Shown piece after piece: positions 47,126 through 56,773 of a DNA stretch of 64,000 bases. Source of the stretch: Nostoc commune NIES-4072 (GTDB lineage Bacteria; Cyanobacteriota; Cyanobacteriia; Cyanobacteriales; Nostocaceae). The translations under genes and the position numbers were made by a program. How positions within the stretch are numbered: position 1 is the first letter of the stretch; every line of letters begins with the position of its first letter. Below the pieces are notes generated by a model, which saw only the letters and a list, made by a program, of their open reading frames with translations, was not told where the DNA came from and did no database searches. The stretch lies in the NCBI RefSeq assembly GCF_003113895.1, contig NZ_BDUD01000001.1:5762516-5826515 (forward strand), given 5' to 3'.

Positions 47126-47724
47126 ATAAATAAAACAAACTACCCCCAGAGTAGTATCAGAACTTTATTTTTCCTACATATATTACAAAACCCTATCTAA
47201 GCAAAGGTTTCAGATTTTTTTTGGGTAAGAGGAACAAAAGAAGATTAATTATTATTTCTTATAGATAGAAAAAAGTAGCCTTGAGAGTAATATCATAATC
47301 TTGTGATTGTAAATATCGTAAAAGCTATGCGATTCTGTACTAGAAAATCTGCTTGTTCCCTAGTAGCCTAGTACTTGTAACCAATGAATACATAAAGCAC
47401 ACAGATGTATAAATGACCCTTGGCACGATTTTGATGCCAGATTCATCAATATATATGTGCAGTGCTTCTAAAATCTTTGGACTTAACAGAAATCAACTGT
47501 TCCAATCAGGTGTGGTTCAGTTATCTCTTACCACTCGTTATTTCTCCACCTTATTTTCTTGGCATTGCTGAATAAAAGTGTGAAATTCAAAAATTTAATG
47601 TTTGAAACTGTTTCCTTTGCGCCTTTGGGGTAAAGGAAATTCATACTCTTAATCAGCAACACCGTTTAATTATGGTGAAGTGACGAGGTAATTTTTACCC
47701 TCTAAACTCAGGAGAAACTAATTT
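47126..47724. other. Non-coding region before the second RTX gene
   Basis: About 600 bp without a gene. Holds a segment CAAAGGTTTCAGATTTTT (about 47203), also found near 22932, and the inverted-repeat element at 47561-47662. The RTX gene promoter should lie downstream of the latter. Confidence 0.45.
47561..47662. mobile_element. About 100-bp MITE-like inverted-repeat element
   Basis: The left arm TTGCTGAATAAAAGTGTGAA and the reverse complement of the right arm, TTGCTGATTAAGAGTATGAA, agree at 17 of 20 positions. No coding frame. Target duplication not clear. Probably a non-autonomous transposon relic. Confidence 0.5.
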
Positions 47725-48534
47725 ATGGCAGTCATTCCCGATCTCTCTAGCCTTATCCCCGACGTCAGCAACCTTACCGTCAATCTTCCTAACAACTCTA
47801 TCCAAGTTGGCGGTAGTGGTAATAGGGTCATTAACGGCACTAGTGGCCCTGATGTCATTAACGCTGGTAGCGGCAACGATCGCATCGATGGCGGTGATGG
47901 TAACGATGTCATTAACGCCGGTGATGGCAACGATACCATCTTTGGCGGTGCTGGTAATGATGTCCTTAATGCCGGCAATGGCAACAATATTGTTGACGGT
48001 GGTAGTGGTAATGATGTCATTAACGCTGGTAATGGTAGGGATAGTCTTGTTGGCGGTACTGGCAACGATGTCATTAACGCCGGTGGTGGCGAAGATCGCC
48101 TCTTTGGTGGCGATGGTAATGATGTCCTTAGCGGTGGTGCTAGCAAAGATGTCCTTAACGGTGGTGCTGGCAACGATACCCTCGCTGGCGGTAGTGGGAA
48201 TGATGTTCTCACTGGAGGATCAGGTAACGATGTTTTCAAGTTCACCTCAGTTTCAGATAGTCCTGCTGGTTCTCCACGGGATGTTATCAGTGACTTTTTT
48301 GGAAACGGTAACTTGCCAGGTGACGTAATCGATCTATCAGACATCGACGCCAACTCTACTATAGGGGGCAACCAAACTTTTACTTTCATTGGAGCCGCCG
48401 CATTCACCGCAGCCGGTCAGGTTCGTTATTCAGGAGGTATTCTCCAAGCTAACACTGACGGGAATCTATCGGCTAACCTTGAGGTTCGTGTGACAGGCGC
48501 ACCATCAATAGTGGTAAGCGACATCAAGCTTTAA
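47725..48534 (+). CDS. RTX calcium-binding secreted protein
   Basis: A 269-residue protein consisting mainly of GGxGNDxxx nonapeptides (residues about 30-180; e.g. GGSGNDVINAGNGRDSLVGG), which bind calcium and fold as a beta-roll. A C-terminal region of about 90 residues (FKFTSVSDSPAGSPRDVISDF to VVSDIKL) matches the type I secretion target type. No N-terminal signal peptide. AGGAG lies 12 nt before the ATG. Too small for a classical adhesin; its role is unknown. The exporter is not in the window. Confidence 0.88.
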   Translation: MAVIPDLSSLIPDVSNLTVNLPNNSIQVGGSGNRVINGTSGPDVINAGSGNDRIDGGDGNDVINAGDGNDTIFGGAGNDVLNAGNGNNIVDGGSGNDVINAGNGRDSLVGGTGNDVINAGGGEDRLFGGDGNDVLSGGASKDVLNGGAGNDTLAGGSGNDVLTGGSGNDVFKFTSVSDSPAGSPRDVISDFFGNGNLPGDVIDLSDIDANSTIGGNQTFTFIGAAAFTAAGQVRYSGGILQANTDGNLSANLEVRVTGAPSIVVSDIKL

Positions 48535-48596
48535 TTTAATAGACCTGCCTTGAAAATCAGGCACGAGGCAGAATTCTAATAATTTAACAGTCGCGG

Positions 48597-48628
48597 GAAG
48601 AGGTAAGCTTAACTTGCCTCTTCTTTTT
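48597..48628 (+). terminator. Terminator of the RTX gene
   Basis: GAAGAGGTAAG and CTTGCCTCTTC arms (one G-T pair) followed by TTTTT, 63 bp after the stop codon. Confidence 0.8.
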
Positions 48629-48934
48629 ATAATGATTATTATGCAAATTGATTTCTGTATTTATTAGTTATATCTTCAACTAGTTGCAAGCGACATTATA
48701 GTTTAATTTAATATACTTCACCCCCAACCCTTCTCCTAGCTAAGGACAGGGGAGATGAAGCACAGCTTTATCGGGGTGAGGTACTGCTTAACCTCACTCT
48801 TATTATGAAGCGCTATAGCAACACAAGCACATTTGAGAAATAGAGAATTATCAATGCTCGATCGCGCCGCGTATACATGAGAAAATCATGGTAATACAAT
48901 CGCAACAGTTGCGATGATGTCAGGGAAGAAAAAA
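48629..48934. other. ilvD upstream region
   Basis: About 300 bp without a gene. A CCCCCAACCCTTCTCCTAGC stretch near 48721 with GGGGTGAGG near 48773 is a dispersed repeat type. The ilvD promoter should lie after it. Confidence 0.45.
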
Positions 48935-50620
48935 ATGCCGGAGAATTTAAGAAGCCAAATTGTGACGCATGGGGTGCAGCGATCGCCAAATCGAGCTATG
49001 CTGCGGGCAGTTGGTTTTAAAGATGAAGATTTCAATAAAGCCATTGTGGGTATTGCCAATGGCTACAGTACGATCACTCCCTGTAATATGGGGATAAATC
49101 AACTGGCACAAAGGGCAGAGGTTGGTATAAAATCTGCTGGGGCGATGCCGCAAGTATTCGGCACAATTACCATCAGCGATGGGATTTCGATGGGAACTGA
49201 AGGGATGAAATATTCCCTAGTGTCACGGGAAGTTATAGCCGATTCCATTGAAACCGCCTGTACTGGGCAAAGTATGGATGGTGTGCTAGCGATTGGTGGC
49301 TGTGATAAAAATATGCCAGGGGCAATGCTAGCGATCGCCCGGATGAATATCCCTGCAATATTCGTTTACGGTGGCACAATTAAACCCGGTCATTACAATG
49401 GGCGCGATTTAACTGTTGTTAGTTCTTTTGAAGCAGTTGGTCAATATAGTGCGGGAAAAATTGACGAAAAGGAATTATTAGAAGTTGAAAGTCGGGCTTG
49501 TCCTGGTGCTGGTTCCTGTGGGGGAATGTTTACGGCTAACACCATGTCTTCAGCATTTGAAGCGCTAGGGATGAGTTTGCCCTATTCTTCGACAATGGCA
49601 GCCGAAGATGCCGAAAAAGCCGATAGTACAGAAAAATCGGCTTATGTGTTAGTCGAAGCTATCCGCAAACAAATCTTGCCCCGCCAAATTATCACCCGTA
49701 AATCTATAGAGAATGCCATTTCTGTAATTATGGCGGTGGGTGGTTCGACTAATGCAGTGCTGCATTTCTTAGCGATCGCCCGCGCTGCTAATGTAGAGTT
49801 AACACTGGATGACTTTGAAACTATCCGCGCCCGTGTTCCGGTTTTGTGTGATTTAAAACCAAGCGGTAAATATGTAGCTACAGATTTGCACAAAGCTGGT
49901 GGTATTCCTCAAGTCATGAAAATGCTACTTGTGCATGACTTGTTACATGGTGATAGCCTCACCATCACTGGTCAAACGATCGCAGAGATATTGGCAGATA
50001 TCTCAGAAGAACCATCTGCCAATCAAGATGTGATTCGGACTTGGAATAACCCGATGTATCCTCAAGGACACTTAGCTATTCTCAGAGGGAATTTAGCAAC
50101 GGAAGGGGCTGTCGCCAAAATTACTGGCGTGAAAAAACCAGTAATTACCGGCCCTGCACGTGTATTTGAGTCGGAAGAAGCTTCTTTAGCTGCAATTTTG
50201 GCCGGTAAGATTCAAGCTGGTGATATTCTAGTTATCCGCTACGAAGGGCCTAAGGGCGGGCCTGGGATGCGCGAAATGTTGGCTCCCACCTCAGCAATTA
50301 TCGGTGCTGGTTTGGGTGATGCTGTGGGATTAATTACCGACGGACGCTTTTCTGGCGGTACTTACGGCATGGTGGTTGGTCATGTTGCTCCAGAAGCAGC
50401 CGTTGGTGGTGCGATCGCTCTTGTAGAAGAAGGCGATAGTATTACTATTGATGCACCCGCTCGTTTGTTGCAATTGAATATATCTGAAGAAGAATTGGCT
50501 CGTCGCCGTGCCAACTGGCAACCCCCCGCTCCGCGCTACACTAAAGGCGTGTTGGCGAAATATGCCAAATTGGTATCTTCTAGCAGTATTGGTGCTGTGA
50601 CAGATTTGGACTTGTTTTAG
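48935..50620 (+). CDS. ilvD: Dihydroxy-acid dehydratase
   Basis: Iron-sulfur dehydratase of valine/isoleucine/leucine synthesis, converting 2,3-dihydroxy-3-methyl acids to 2-oxo acids in the cytoplasm. Start at ATG 48935 ([20 protein letters not shown]), preceded by AGGGAAG at 7 nt; the frame is open to ATG 48914. 561 residues, normal. Cluster and active-site motifs: [68 protein letters not shown] and [13 protein letters not shown]. Alone in its operon, with a terminator 40 bp downstream. Confidence 0.97.
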   Translation: MPENLRSQIVTHGVQRSPNRAMLRAVGFKDEDFNKAIVGIANGYSTITPCNMGINQLAQRAEVGIKSAGAMPQVFGTITISDGISMGTEGMKYSLVSREVIADSIETACTGQSMDGVLAIGGCDKNMPGAMLAIARMNIPAIFVYGGTIKPGHYNGRDLTVVSSFEAVGQYSAGKIDEKELLEVESRACPGAGSCGGMFTANTMSSAFEALGMSLPYSSTMAAEDAEKADSTEKSAYVLVEAIRKQILPRQIITRKSIENAISVIMAVGGSTNAVLHFLAIARAANVELTLDDFETIRARVPVLCDLKPSGKYVATDLHKAGGIPQVMKMLLVHDLLHGDSLTITGQTIAEILADISEEPSANQDVIRTWNNPMYPQGHLAILRGNLATEGAVAKITGVKKPVITGPARVFESEEASLAAILAGKIQAGDILVIRYEGPKGGPGMREMLAPTSAIIGAGLGDAVGLITDGRFSGGTYGMVVGHVAPEAAVGGAIALVEEGDSITIDAPARLLQLNISEEELARRRANWQPPAPRYTKGVLAKYAKLVSSSSIGAVTDLDLF

Positions 50621-50659
50621 TTAACCTGACGTAATAGACATCTCCGAAAAAGAATGTAG

Positions 50660-50684
50660 AGACGTAGCAGTGCTACGTCTTTTT
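50660..50684 (+). terminator. Terminator of ilvD
   Basis: AGACGTAGCA / TGCTACGTCT arms followed by TTTT, 40 bp after the ilvD stop codon. Confidence 0.85.
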
Positions 50685-50833
50685 GATTTCTAGTAATTTT
50701 TACCTAAATTTTATGAGTTTTTGTAAAAATATTGAAGAAATTTCAGGAAATTTACATAGCAGTTATGATGTCAATAGAGAAATTACGGCAATATAGTTGA
50801 CTGTCAACTGCTTAAAACTGAAAAGGGTACAAA

Positions 50834-51211
50834 ATGAGTTCTGAATCTAACGTCAAGTTCACGATCGCTCTTTCTAATCCAGACTTAGATGCAGATGAGC
50901 AAGAACGCGAAACACGGAATCTGCTGCGAGAAATCAAAGATTTAGATGTAGAAAGTGCTGAACTTGTAGCAGTTACAGAAATACCTGAAGGCTCAAAGGC
51001 TTTAGGAGGTTTTCTGCTAGGGGTGTTGCAAGCAGAGGTGAGTGTTGCCAATTGTAAAAAATTATTGGGATTTGTGGGCGATCGCTTGGGTAACAAAACT
51101 ATTGAATTGGAAGTTGAGGCCAACGGTAAAAAGTTGAAAGTTAAAGCCAGCAGCCAGCAAGAACTAATGACCGCGATTGCAGCAGCACAAAAGTTTGTAG
51201 CAGCAAGCTAA
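50834..51211 (+). CDS. EACC1 family effector-associated protein
   Basis: A 125-residue protein resembling effector-associated constant component 1 (EACC1). That family is encoded next to caspase-like or other effectors in predicted conflict systems of multicellular bacteria. Visible pattern: an N-terminal strand VKFTIALSNPDLDADEQERETRNLLREIKDL, a glycine-rich GSKALGGFLLGVLQAEVSVANCKKLLGFVGDRL and a strand-rich KTIELEVEANGKKLKVKASSQQEL. AAGGG precedes the ATG. It is followed 31 bp later by a caspase-family gene in the same direction, the expected partner. Role (sensor, adaptor or regulator) is not established. Confidence 0.85.
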   Translation: MSSESNVKFTIALSNPDLDADEQERETRNLLREIKDLDVESAELVAVTEIPEGSKALGGFLLGVLQAEVSVANCKKLLGFVGDRLGNKTIELEVEANGKKLKVKASSQQELMTAIAAAQKFVAAS

Positions 51212-51242
51212 GACACTCTACGACAAAAGAGAGAATACTAAT

Positions 51243-52964
51243 ATGGCTAAGGTAGCATTACTTATAGGAGTCAGCGAGTATGAGCCTGGTCTTACCCCAT
51301 TACCAGCTTCAGTAAAGGATATGCAAGCGATCGCCAAAGTGTTGCAGCATCCAGAAATGGGTGGATTTGCTGAGGCTGATATCAAAAAATTGGAGAATCC
51401 CGATCCTCAGAAAATGCAGGAAGCGATCGAGGCATTGTTTAGCGATCGCCGTAAGGATGATCTAGCAATAGTTTACTTCTCCGGTCATGGCATTAAAGAT
51501 GAGAGCGGCAAACTTTACCTTGCTACTCGCCTCACCCGTAAAAATTCTCAAGGACAACTCATCAAATCAACTGCTGTTCCCGCCAGTTTTATTCATAATA
51601 TCATGAGTGAAAGCCGCTCTAAGCGACAAATCATAATTCTTGACTGCTGCTTTAGTGGGGCATTTGCCGAAGGTTGGTCAGCCAAAGATGATGGTTCTGT
51701 CGATATCCGATCTCAACTTGGTGGTGAAGGGCGGGTTGCTCTCACTTCTTCCACTTCGACTCAGTATTCTTTCCAGCAAGAAGGAGCAAATCTTTCTACT
51801 TATACTCGTTACCTCGTTGAGGGTATTGAAACAGGAGCAGCAGACTTAGATAATGATGGTGCAGTTTCTATTGACGAATTGCATGAGTACGCTAAAAAGA
51901 AAGTTCAAGAAGCAGCTCCAGCAATGCGACCAGAAATCTATGCACACAGTGAAGGATTCAAAATTCTTTTAGCTAAAGCACCAACTGGCGATCCAAAACT
52001 GAGATATCGCAAAGAAGTTGAGATTTATGCCAGTCGAGGTGAAATTTCTAATATTGGACGCAAAATATTAGATGCCCTACGTCACAATTTGGGATTGCTT
52101 CCTGAAGAAGTTGCTGCAATTGAAACTGAAGTTTTAAAACCCTATCGTGAATATCAACAAAATTTACAGGAATATGAACAAGCATTAATTGATGCGGTAG
52201 AGCATGAACAGGATTTAACTGATTATACTCGTCAAGAATTGCGACGTTATCAGGAAATTTTGAAACTTAGAAATGAAGATGTAGCATCAATTGAAACTAG
52301 GGTTACTCAGCAAAGAACAACAGCCCAATTCCCAGGTATGGCTTTAGGGTCAAATCAGGCTCAAAAAATATCTCATCATAAAGATGTAACACCTATCAAA
52401 CCAAAAAAGGAAGCCTTCTCAGCAAGTCAACCTGAAATTCTTGAAGCGAGCACAACTCAACCTCAACCTTCAAAAATACTTGAGCCAAAGCGTCAGTACA
52501 AATTACCGCTACTGATTGGGAGCGGGGGATTATTTGCTGCTGTTGCTATTTGGCTAATGAGTTTTTCCAATTCGCCTATTTCCGATCCGGCGATATATCA
52601 GCAGGTGACTTTGAGTGGCTTAATTCTGAACAATCAAGGAAAAGTTGTTACTGTCTCTGCTGGAGAGAAGCTTAATGCATTTGTTAATTATTTCTACAAT
52701 TGCCCTACGTGTCAATCAAGCAGTATAAATCAAATTATTGTGGGGATTGCTGGTGAAGATAAAGCCCAAGCCTGTATTTACAATGGCGGTATAAAAGATT
52801 CAGGTTCAGCCAAATTTACTCTAACTGCACCAAATCAACCCGGAACCTACTACATTCGCTTTCGTTATGCTCAGGCAAATAAATGTAATGATGCTTTGGG
52901 TTGGTGGAGAGTAGGTGATGAGCCACCAGTAGAAGCTAATATTGGATTGATTAAAGTTAAGTAG
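51243..52964 (+). CDS. Caspase-family (metacaspase-like) protease with membrane anchor
   Basis: A 573-residue C14-type protease. The catalytic dyad is His82 (YFSGHG) and Cys136 (DCCFSG). A calcium-loop-like DLDNDGAVSIDELHEYAKKK lies at about residues 200-219. Then comes a helical region (about 255-365, e.g. EEVAAIETEVLKPYREYQQNL and LRRYQEILKLRNEDVASIE), a Pro/Gln linker, and a membrane helix at about 421-442 (LPLLIGSGGLFAAVAIWLMSF). The last 120 residues are a beta-rich outer domain with four or more cysteines (YNCPTCQSSS, QACIYNG, NKCNDALGWW). A membrane-spanning caspase could link outside sensing to proteolysis. It forms a two-gene unit with the EACC1 gene. Confidence 0.92.
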   Translation: MAKVALLIGVSEYEPGLTPLPASVKDMQAIAKVLQHPEMGGFAEADIKKLENPDPQKMQEAIEALFSDRRKDDLAIVYFSGHGIKDESGKLYLATRLTRKNSQGQLIKSTAVPASFIHNIMSESRSKRQIIILDCCFSGAFAEGWSAKDDGSVDIRSQLGGEGRVALTSSTSTQYSFQQEGANLSTYTRYLVEGIETGAADLDNDGAVSIDELHEYAKKKVQEAAPAMRPEIYAHSEGFKILLAKAPTGDPKLRYRKEVEIYASRGEISNIGRKILDALRHNLGLLPEEVAAIETEVLKPYREYQQNLQEYEQALIDAVEHEQDLTDYTRQELRRYQEILKLRNEDVASIETRVTQQRTTAQFPGMALGSNQAQKISHHKDVTPIKPKKEAFSASQPEILEASTTQPQPSKILEPKRQYKLPLLIGSGGLFAAVAIWLMSFSNSPISDPAIYQQVTLSGLILNNQGKVVTVSAGEKLNAFVNYFYNCPTCQSSSINQIIVGIAGEDKAQACIYNGGIKDSGSAKFTLTAPNQPGTYYIRFRYAQANKCNDALGWWRVGDEPPVEANIGLIKVK

Positions 52965-53176
52965 CTAAAATAGGTTTTTTATAGTCCAACTTTAACCAAT
53001 ACCTGCCATTTATAAATATGATTTTGTACTAATTAAATCTTAATTTGGAAGCTTTACTTAATAGCGATGCCTACGGCGGTAAACTACGCAGTTACTCATT
53101 CTGATATTTCCAAATAGCGATCGCACCCAGTTTTTAATTTATAACAACTCGATAAACTCATCAAAAAAGCCAAAAT

Positions 53177-53962
53177 TCACAACATATCTGGATTTTCCCC
53201 CAGTTCTCTTAATCTAGCTGCTAAACGAGCCACCTGTGCAGCAGCCGCTTCTGCTTCTGCAACTGCGGCTTGTGCTTGTGCAACAGCAATTTCCGCCTGC
53301 GTGACTGCGGCTTGTGTTTGTGCAGCAGCTGCTTCTTCTGGTAACAAAACTAAATTGCCAGCCACATCGTAAAACCGCAACCATACCGCCGTTTCTCTAT
53401 CTATTGTTCCCTCACTTGTCCCCAACCATAAACCTAAACGCTTACACCATAGCCACCCGCGTTCATTTGGGAGCAAAGGCTGATACTGCTGATTATCATC
53501 TAAATGCCACCCCTGCAAAGAATTCGGGTCAAAGGGGTCATAGACAAAATAATCTGAGGTACGGAAAGTTTGTTCGTAAAGGTTTTTCTTAATACCCTTA
53601 TCTATTCCTGCTGTAGATGGTGACATTAATTCTACGATTACATCAGGATAACGACCATTTTCTTCCCAGACTACCCAACCTTGTCTAGGATTATTACCGT
53701 CAACATTCAGCACTGCAAAAAAATCTGGGCCTCGGAAATCGCGGTTACGAACCTGGGTGCTGCTGTAGTAAATAAACATATTGCCCCCGGTGAAGAAATC
53801 ATTGCGGTCAGCAAAAAACTGCTGCAATGACCGAATCAGGACATTCATCGCAATACGGTGTCGATTTGATTCCAAGGGTTCACCATCATCAAAAATTAAA
53901 TCTGTGGGGGGCATGGGGGGTTCCCAATCCACAATGGCTGCTGGATTTTTCTCAGTAGTCAT
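53177..53962 (-). CDS. Uma2 family (DUF820) protein with Ala/Gln coiled-coil tail
   Basis: A 261-residue Uma2-family putative nuclease. The core has FIYYSSTQVRNRDFRGPDFFAVLNVDG, the acidic/catalytic PDVIVELMSPSTAGIDKGIKKNLYEQTFRTSDYFVYDP and WHLDDNQQYQPL, GWLWCKRLGLWLG. The last 45 residues (EEAAAAQTQAAVTQAEIAVAQ onward) are an alanine-rich heptad-like helix, a common Uma2 extension. Single gene. Function unknown. Confidence 0.9.
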   Translation of the reverse strand: MTTEKNPAAIVDWEPPMPPTDLIFDDGEPLESNRHRIAMNVLIRSLQQFFADRNDFFTGGNMFIYYSSTQVRNRDFRGPDFFAVLNVDGNNPRQGWVVWEENGRYPDVIVELMSPSTAGIDKGIKKNLYEQTFRTSDYFVYDPFDPNSLQGWHLDDNQQYQPLLPNERGWLWCKRLGLWLGTSEGTIDRETAVWLRFYDVAGNLVLLPEEAAAAQTQAAVTQAEIAVAQAQAAVAEAEAAAAQVARLAARLRELGENPDML

Positions 53963-54269
53963 GAGCGATCGCCTTTCTCAGAAAGCCTTAGATTTCTATC
54001 ATAATCTGCCGAGAGCTTGCCGAAGTAAGGCGTACAGATTACAAATGGTTATAAATTATTCTTCATGGAATCTCAAAAATCAGGCATAGCTTGACCAATC
54101 CCAATTGATCGCAATAATGCCAAAACAAATCAACTGGGATTGCCGTGATGATTCGCTATGATGAGCGATCGCTTCATTAACACAAATACAAACATTAACA
54201 ATCCTTAATAATATTATCTATTAAGGATTGTTAAGAGAAGCAAAAACTGCTCACAAACGTGATTGTTTC
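53963..54269. other. Spacer containing a perfect inverted repeat
   Basis: No gene. Contains the 16-bp inverted repeat described separately (54195-54234), downstream of the ParM-like operon. Confidence 0.5.
54195..54234 (-). terminator. Perfect 16-bp inverted repeat after the ParM-like operon
   Basis: TTAACAATCCTTAATA and TATTAAGGATTGTTAA, an 8-nt AT-rich loop, 36 bp after the stop of the coiled-coil gene. It is AT-rich with only a moderately T-rich follow-on on the minus strand, so it may be a terminator or a binding site. Confidence 0.6.
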
Positions 54270-54749
54270 TTAAAAATCATCGAGAAACTGACTAAGGCGA
54301 CTGATTACGGGGTCAACCTCTTGAGGAGGGGTAGCAACAGTATAAGAAGTATTATTTACTACTTCTAATTGAGTTGGAGACTGAATAAATGATCGCTCAT
54401 TGACTATAAGCGCCAGTTGTGCAACTTGTTGAGAAAGTTGCAATAGATGATGTTCCATTGCCTCCAAACGATTAGATCCCTTGGCCAAAAAACGTTCCTC
54501 AAGTCCAGCCACTTGACGTTGCAGTTCACCGATTTGCTGTTCAATTGGTGCTTTTGCTGCTGTTTGTGGAGCAGGTTGTACAGATTCCGGTACACATAAA
54601 GATTGCCACAAGGCTTCTTTACAGAGGTCACTGAAAGTCTTGTCTGGTTGTTTTTCCAAATAACTTTCTACTTGCGCTAACAAGCTTTCATCAGCAAGCT
54701 CTGGGTTGAACGTGACGGATTTAACTACCTTTTTTGACCATTGGAACAT
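54270..54749 (-). CDS. Coiled-coil partner of the ParM-like actin
   Basis: A 159-residue protein. Residues 5-55 (KKVVKSVTFNPELADESLLAQVESYLEKQPDKTFSDLCKEALWQSL) look like a ribbon-helix-helix or similar DNA-binding segment. The middle (about 75-130, QQIGELQRQVAGLEERFLAK and HHLLQLSQQVAQLALIV) is a coiled coil. The C terminus VDPVISRLSQFLDDF is a short acidic helix like those by which ParR-type adaptors contact actin filaments. It starts 5 bp after the ParM-like gene. A ParR-like role is inferred from layout and context. Confidence 0.65.
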   Translation of the reverse strand: MFQWSKKVVKSVTFNPELADESLLAQVESYLEKQPDKTFSDLCKEALWQSLCVPESVQPAPQTAAKAPIEQQIGELQRQVAGLEERFLAKGSNRLEAMEHHLLQLSQQVAQLALIVNERSFIQSPTQLEVVNNTSYTVATPPQEVDPVISRLSQFLDDF

Positions 54750-54754
54750 CAGCT

Positions 54755-55909
54755 TTATGCCCTAGCAGCGCGATTGGAGGATAATTGTGCCTCTCCATAA
54801 ATATACTGCCCCAAAGCATTCGCCTGTCGTGAAGGTGCTGCTAAATGAGCATTAATCTTTGCCTCTTTGAGCAGACGTTGAACGTCGTCCCAGAAGAACT
54901 CACCACCCCCGCCAGTCAGAATCACATCGGTGACACGTTCTGGCAACCAGGCTAGCACACGGCTACAGATTTCACGCGAAAACATCTCCGTGAGGTTGGG
55001 AAGAAAATCGTCTAGGTTGGTGGGCTTACTAGCGCCTTTAGGACGGTAAAAGCGTTCACCTCTGGGTTTGTTTACAGCAGAAATCAGAGCTAGAGATTGA
55101 CTATCTGCTCCCTCAATTTCGGCGGACACCAATTCATAAAACTTGTTCATACCGAAGTCTTCGCTCTTAGAAGCACCTCTGGCAAAACGGAAGTTATCTA
55201 CCATCAAAAGATCGACGGTTTGATGTCCAATATCAACGATCGCCACCGATATTTTTGTAAAATCGGGACTGTTAGGATTTTTCTTCGGTTGAGCTTCAGA
55301 CCACAGCAGACTACCGTAGCCTTCTGGCATTACCCATACCTTACTGACGTTGAGCGATATAGATTCGCCTCGGAAGTTCAACACATGAGGCCCGCCTACT
55401 TGGCTAATCAACTGGGCTTTTTCCTTTTCAAATTGCTCTAAGGAAAGAAAAGGTAGACCTAGTACAACTGAGATATCATCTCTAAGTTTGAAGTAGCCAG
55501 CACTTGCTAAGACTTTTACCAGTGCAGCCTCGACCTTAGATTGGCCGACTCCTAGATTCGCCCCAAAATCGGCTGCTAGCTGACCAACAGCATATCCATT
55601 TCCTTGATACTCTAGCCACAAATCCATTAAGGGGTCAGTAGCCCTGGCTTCAAAAACACCACCGCGTACTTGTTCAATTGACATCTGCTTGACGTTGGCA
55701 GGTACGAACACCACATTACCGGGTTCACGACTCACACAAGTTTTTGTGGAAGTTCTGCCTAAATCAACGCTGAGAATAGTTTTCCCTGGAACACCGCCTG
55801 TTTTGGGAGGAGTATTATTAACAGCATTGATGGGAGTCGATGCTGATACTCTATTCATCGGTATAGCAGCAGCATTGATGGGGGTAGCGGCGGAAGGTTG
55901 GTCTGTCAT
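54755..55909 (-). CDS. ParM/StbA-like bacterial actin
   Basis: A 384-residue actin-fold ATPase. A 40-residue Thr/Asn/Pro-rich N-terminal extension precedes ILSVDLGRTSTKTCVS (phosphate 1 motif), and later come VAIVDIGHQTVDLLMV (phosphate 2) and VTDVILTGGGGEFFW (adenosine motif). This is the ParM/Alp family that forms filaments to move DNA, usually on plasmids. Here it sits among chromosomal housekeeping genes with a small coiled-coil partner 5 bp downstream, as in ParM-ParR operons. No centromere-like iterons were seen upstream. It may serve cell structure or DNA positioning; this is inference. Confidence 0.85.
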   Translation of the reverse strand: MTDQPSAATPINAAAIPMNRVSASTPINAVNNTPPKTGGVPGKTILSVDLGRTSTKTCVSREPGNVVFVPANVKQMSIEQVRGGVFEARATDPLMDLWLEYQGNGYAVGQLAADFGANLGVGQSKVEAALVKVLASAGYFKLRDDISVVLGLPFLSLEQFEKEKAQLISQVGGPHVLNFRGESISLNVSKVWVMPEGYGSLLWSEAQPKKNPNSPDFTKISVAIVDIGHQTVDLLMVDNFRFARGASKSEDFGMNKFYELVSAEIEGADSQSLALISAVNKPRGERFYRPKGASKPTNLDDFLPNLTEMFSREICSRVLAWLPERVTDVILTGGGGEFFWDDVQRLLKEAKINAHLAAPSRQANALGQYIYGEAQLSSNRAARA

Positions 55910-56149
55910 GAAAGCTCCTAGTTCAAACTTAACTGTAAAAAGTTGTCATGCTCATCTTACAAAAATGCAAGCAACCAGAAATTCTAGGTTGCGTCAAGTG
56001 TAGCTAGAAATACGCCAAAAATTAATTTTGGTGATACCTCCGATAAGCTCATGCCTTCGCACATCTAGTATTATTTGGCATAGTGTAGGCGAATTTTGGC
56101 CAGATGTAACCCCTGCTTTCACTACTTTCAAACCAAAAGCGTCCGTGTT

Positions 56150-56773
56150 TCATCTTCTAGTACGTCTTAACTGGCGCTTGAATATCCAAAAAACAAATAC
56201 TAGAACCAAACCGCCAAGTACGATTTTGGACACAGGAGCAAGGTACTTGTCCACAAGTTCATACTGACTACCTAATGCGTATCCTGAGTATGTTAGCAAA
56301 CCTACCCAAGCAGCGCTACCTAATGTTGTGTAAAACAAGAATGGTAGCAACGGCATATTGCTGATACCTGCGGGAACGGAAATCAAGGTGCGGATTCCTG
56401 GCACAAGGCGACCAATTAATACTGCTTTTCTACCTTGTTGGTCAAACCATTGTTTGGCCTTAGTAATATCTTTACTGGATATAGCCAGCCATTTGCCATA
56501 CTTGTCAGCCCAAGCTTTCAAACGGGTTTCGCCCAAAAACTTACCTGGATAATACCAAATAAGTGCGCCTAATACAGAACCCAAAAGTCCTGCGAAAAAA
56601 ACACCAATGATATTCAGCTTTGCCCCCCCTGGTTGATATGGACTTGCTGTAAATCCAGCCAGTGGCATAATCAATTCTGAAGGAATGGGGGGAAAAAGGT
56701 TCTCTAGGAACATTAGTAGGGCGATTCCCCAATAGCCAAAATAGTTGATAGTATTAGTTATCCATTCAAGCAT
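56150..56773 (-). CDS. DedA family membrane protein
   Basis: A 207-residue membrane protein of the DedA/VTT superfamily, members of which move polyprenyl or phospholipids across the membrane. The N terminus (YFGYWGIALLMFLENLFPPIPSELIMPLAGF) and the re-entrant motif GRLVPGIRTLISVPAGISNMP are characteristic, including the conserved arginines. About four further hydrophobic segments follow, with a basic C terminus (FKRQLRRTRR). Single gene. Confidence 0.93.
   Translation of the reverse strand: MLEWITNTINYFGYWGIALLMFLENLFPPIPSELIMPLAGFTASPYQPGGAKLNIIGVFFAGLLGSVLGALIWYYPGKFLGETRLKAWADKYGKWLAISSKDITKAKQWFDQQGRKAVLIGRLVPGIRTLISVPAGISNMPLLPFLFYTTLGSAAWVGLLTYSGYALGSQYELVDKYLAPVSKIVLGGLVLVFVFWIFKRQLRRTRR

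Noticed and set aside
47718..48407. 229-codon minus-strand frame opposite the RTX gene
   Set aside because: It is the mirror of the RTX nonapeptide repeats (runs of Leu-Pro-Ser), a common artefact.
54195..54234. Plasmid-type centromere (parC) for the ParM-like system
   Set aside because: It is a single inverted repeat downstream of the operon and not an array of direct iterons upstream; I keep it as a terminator or possible site only.
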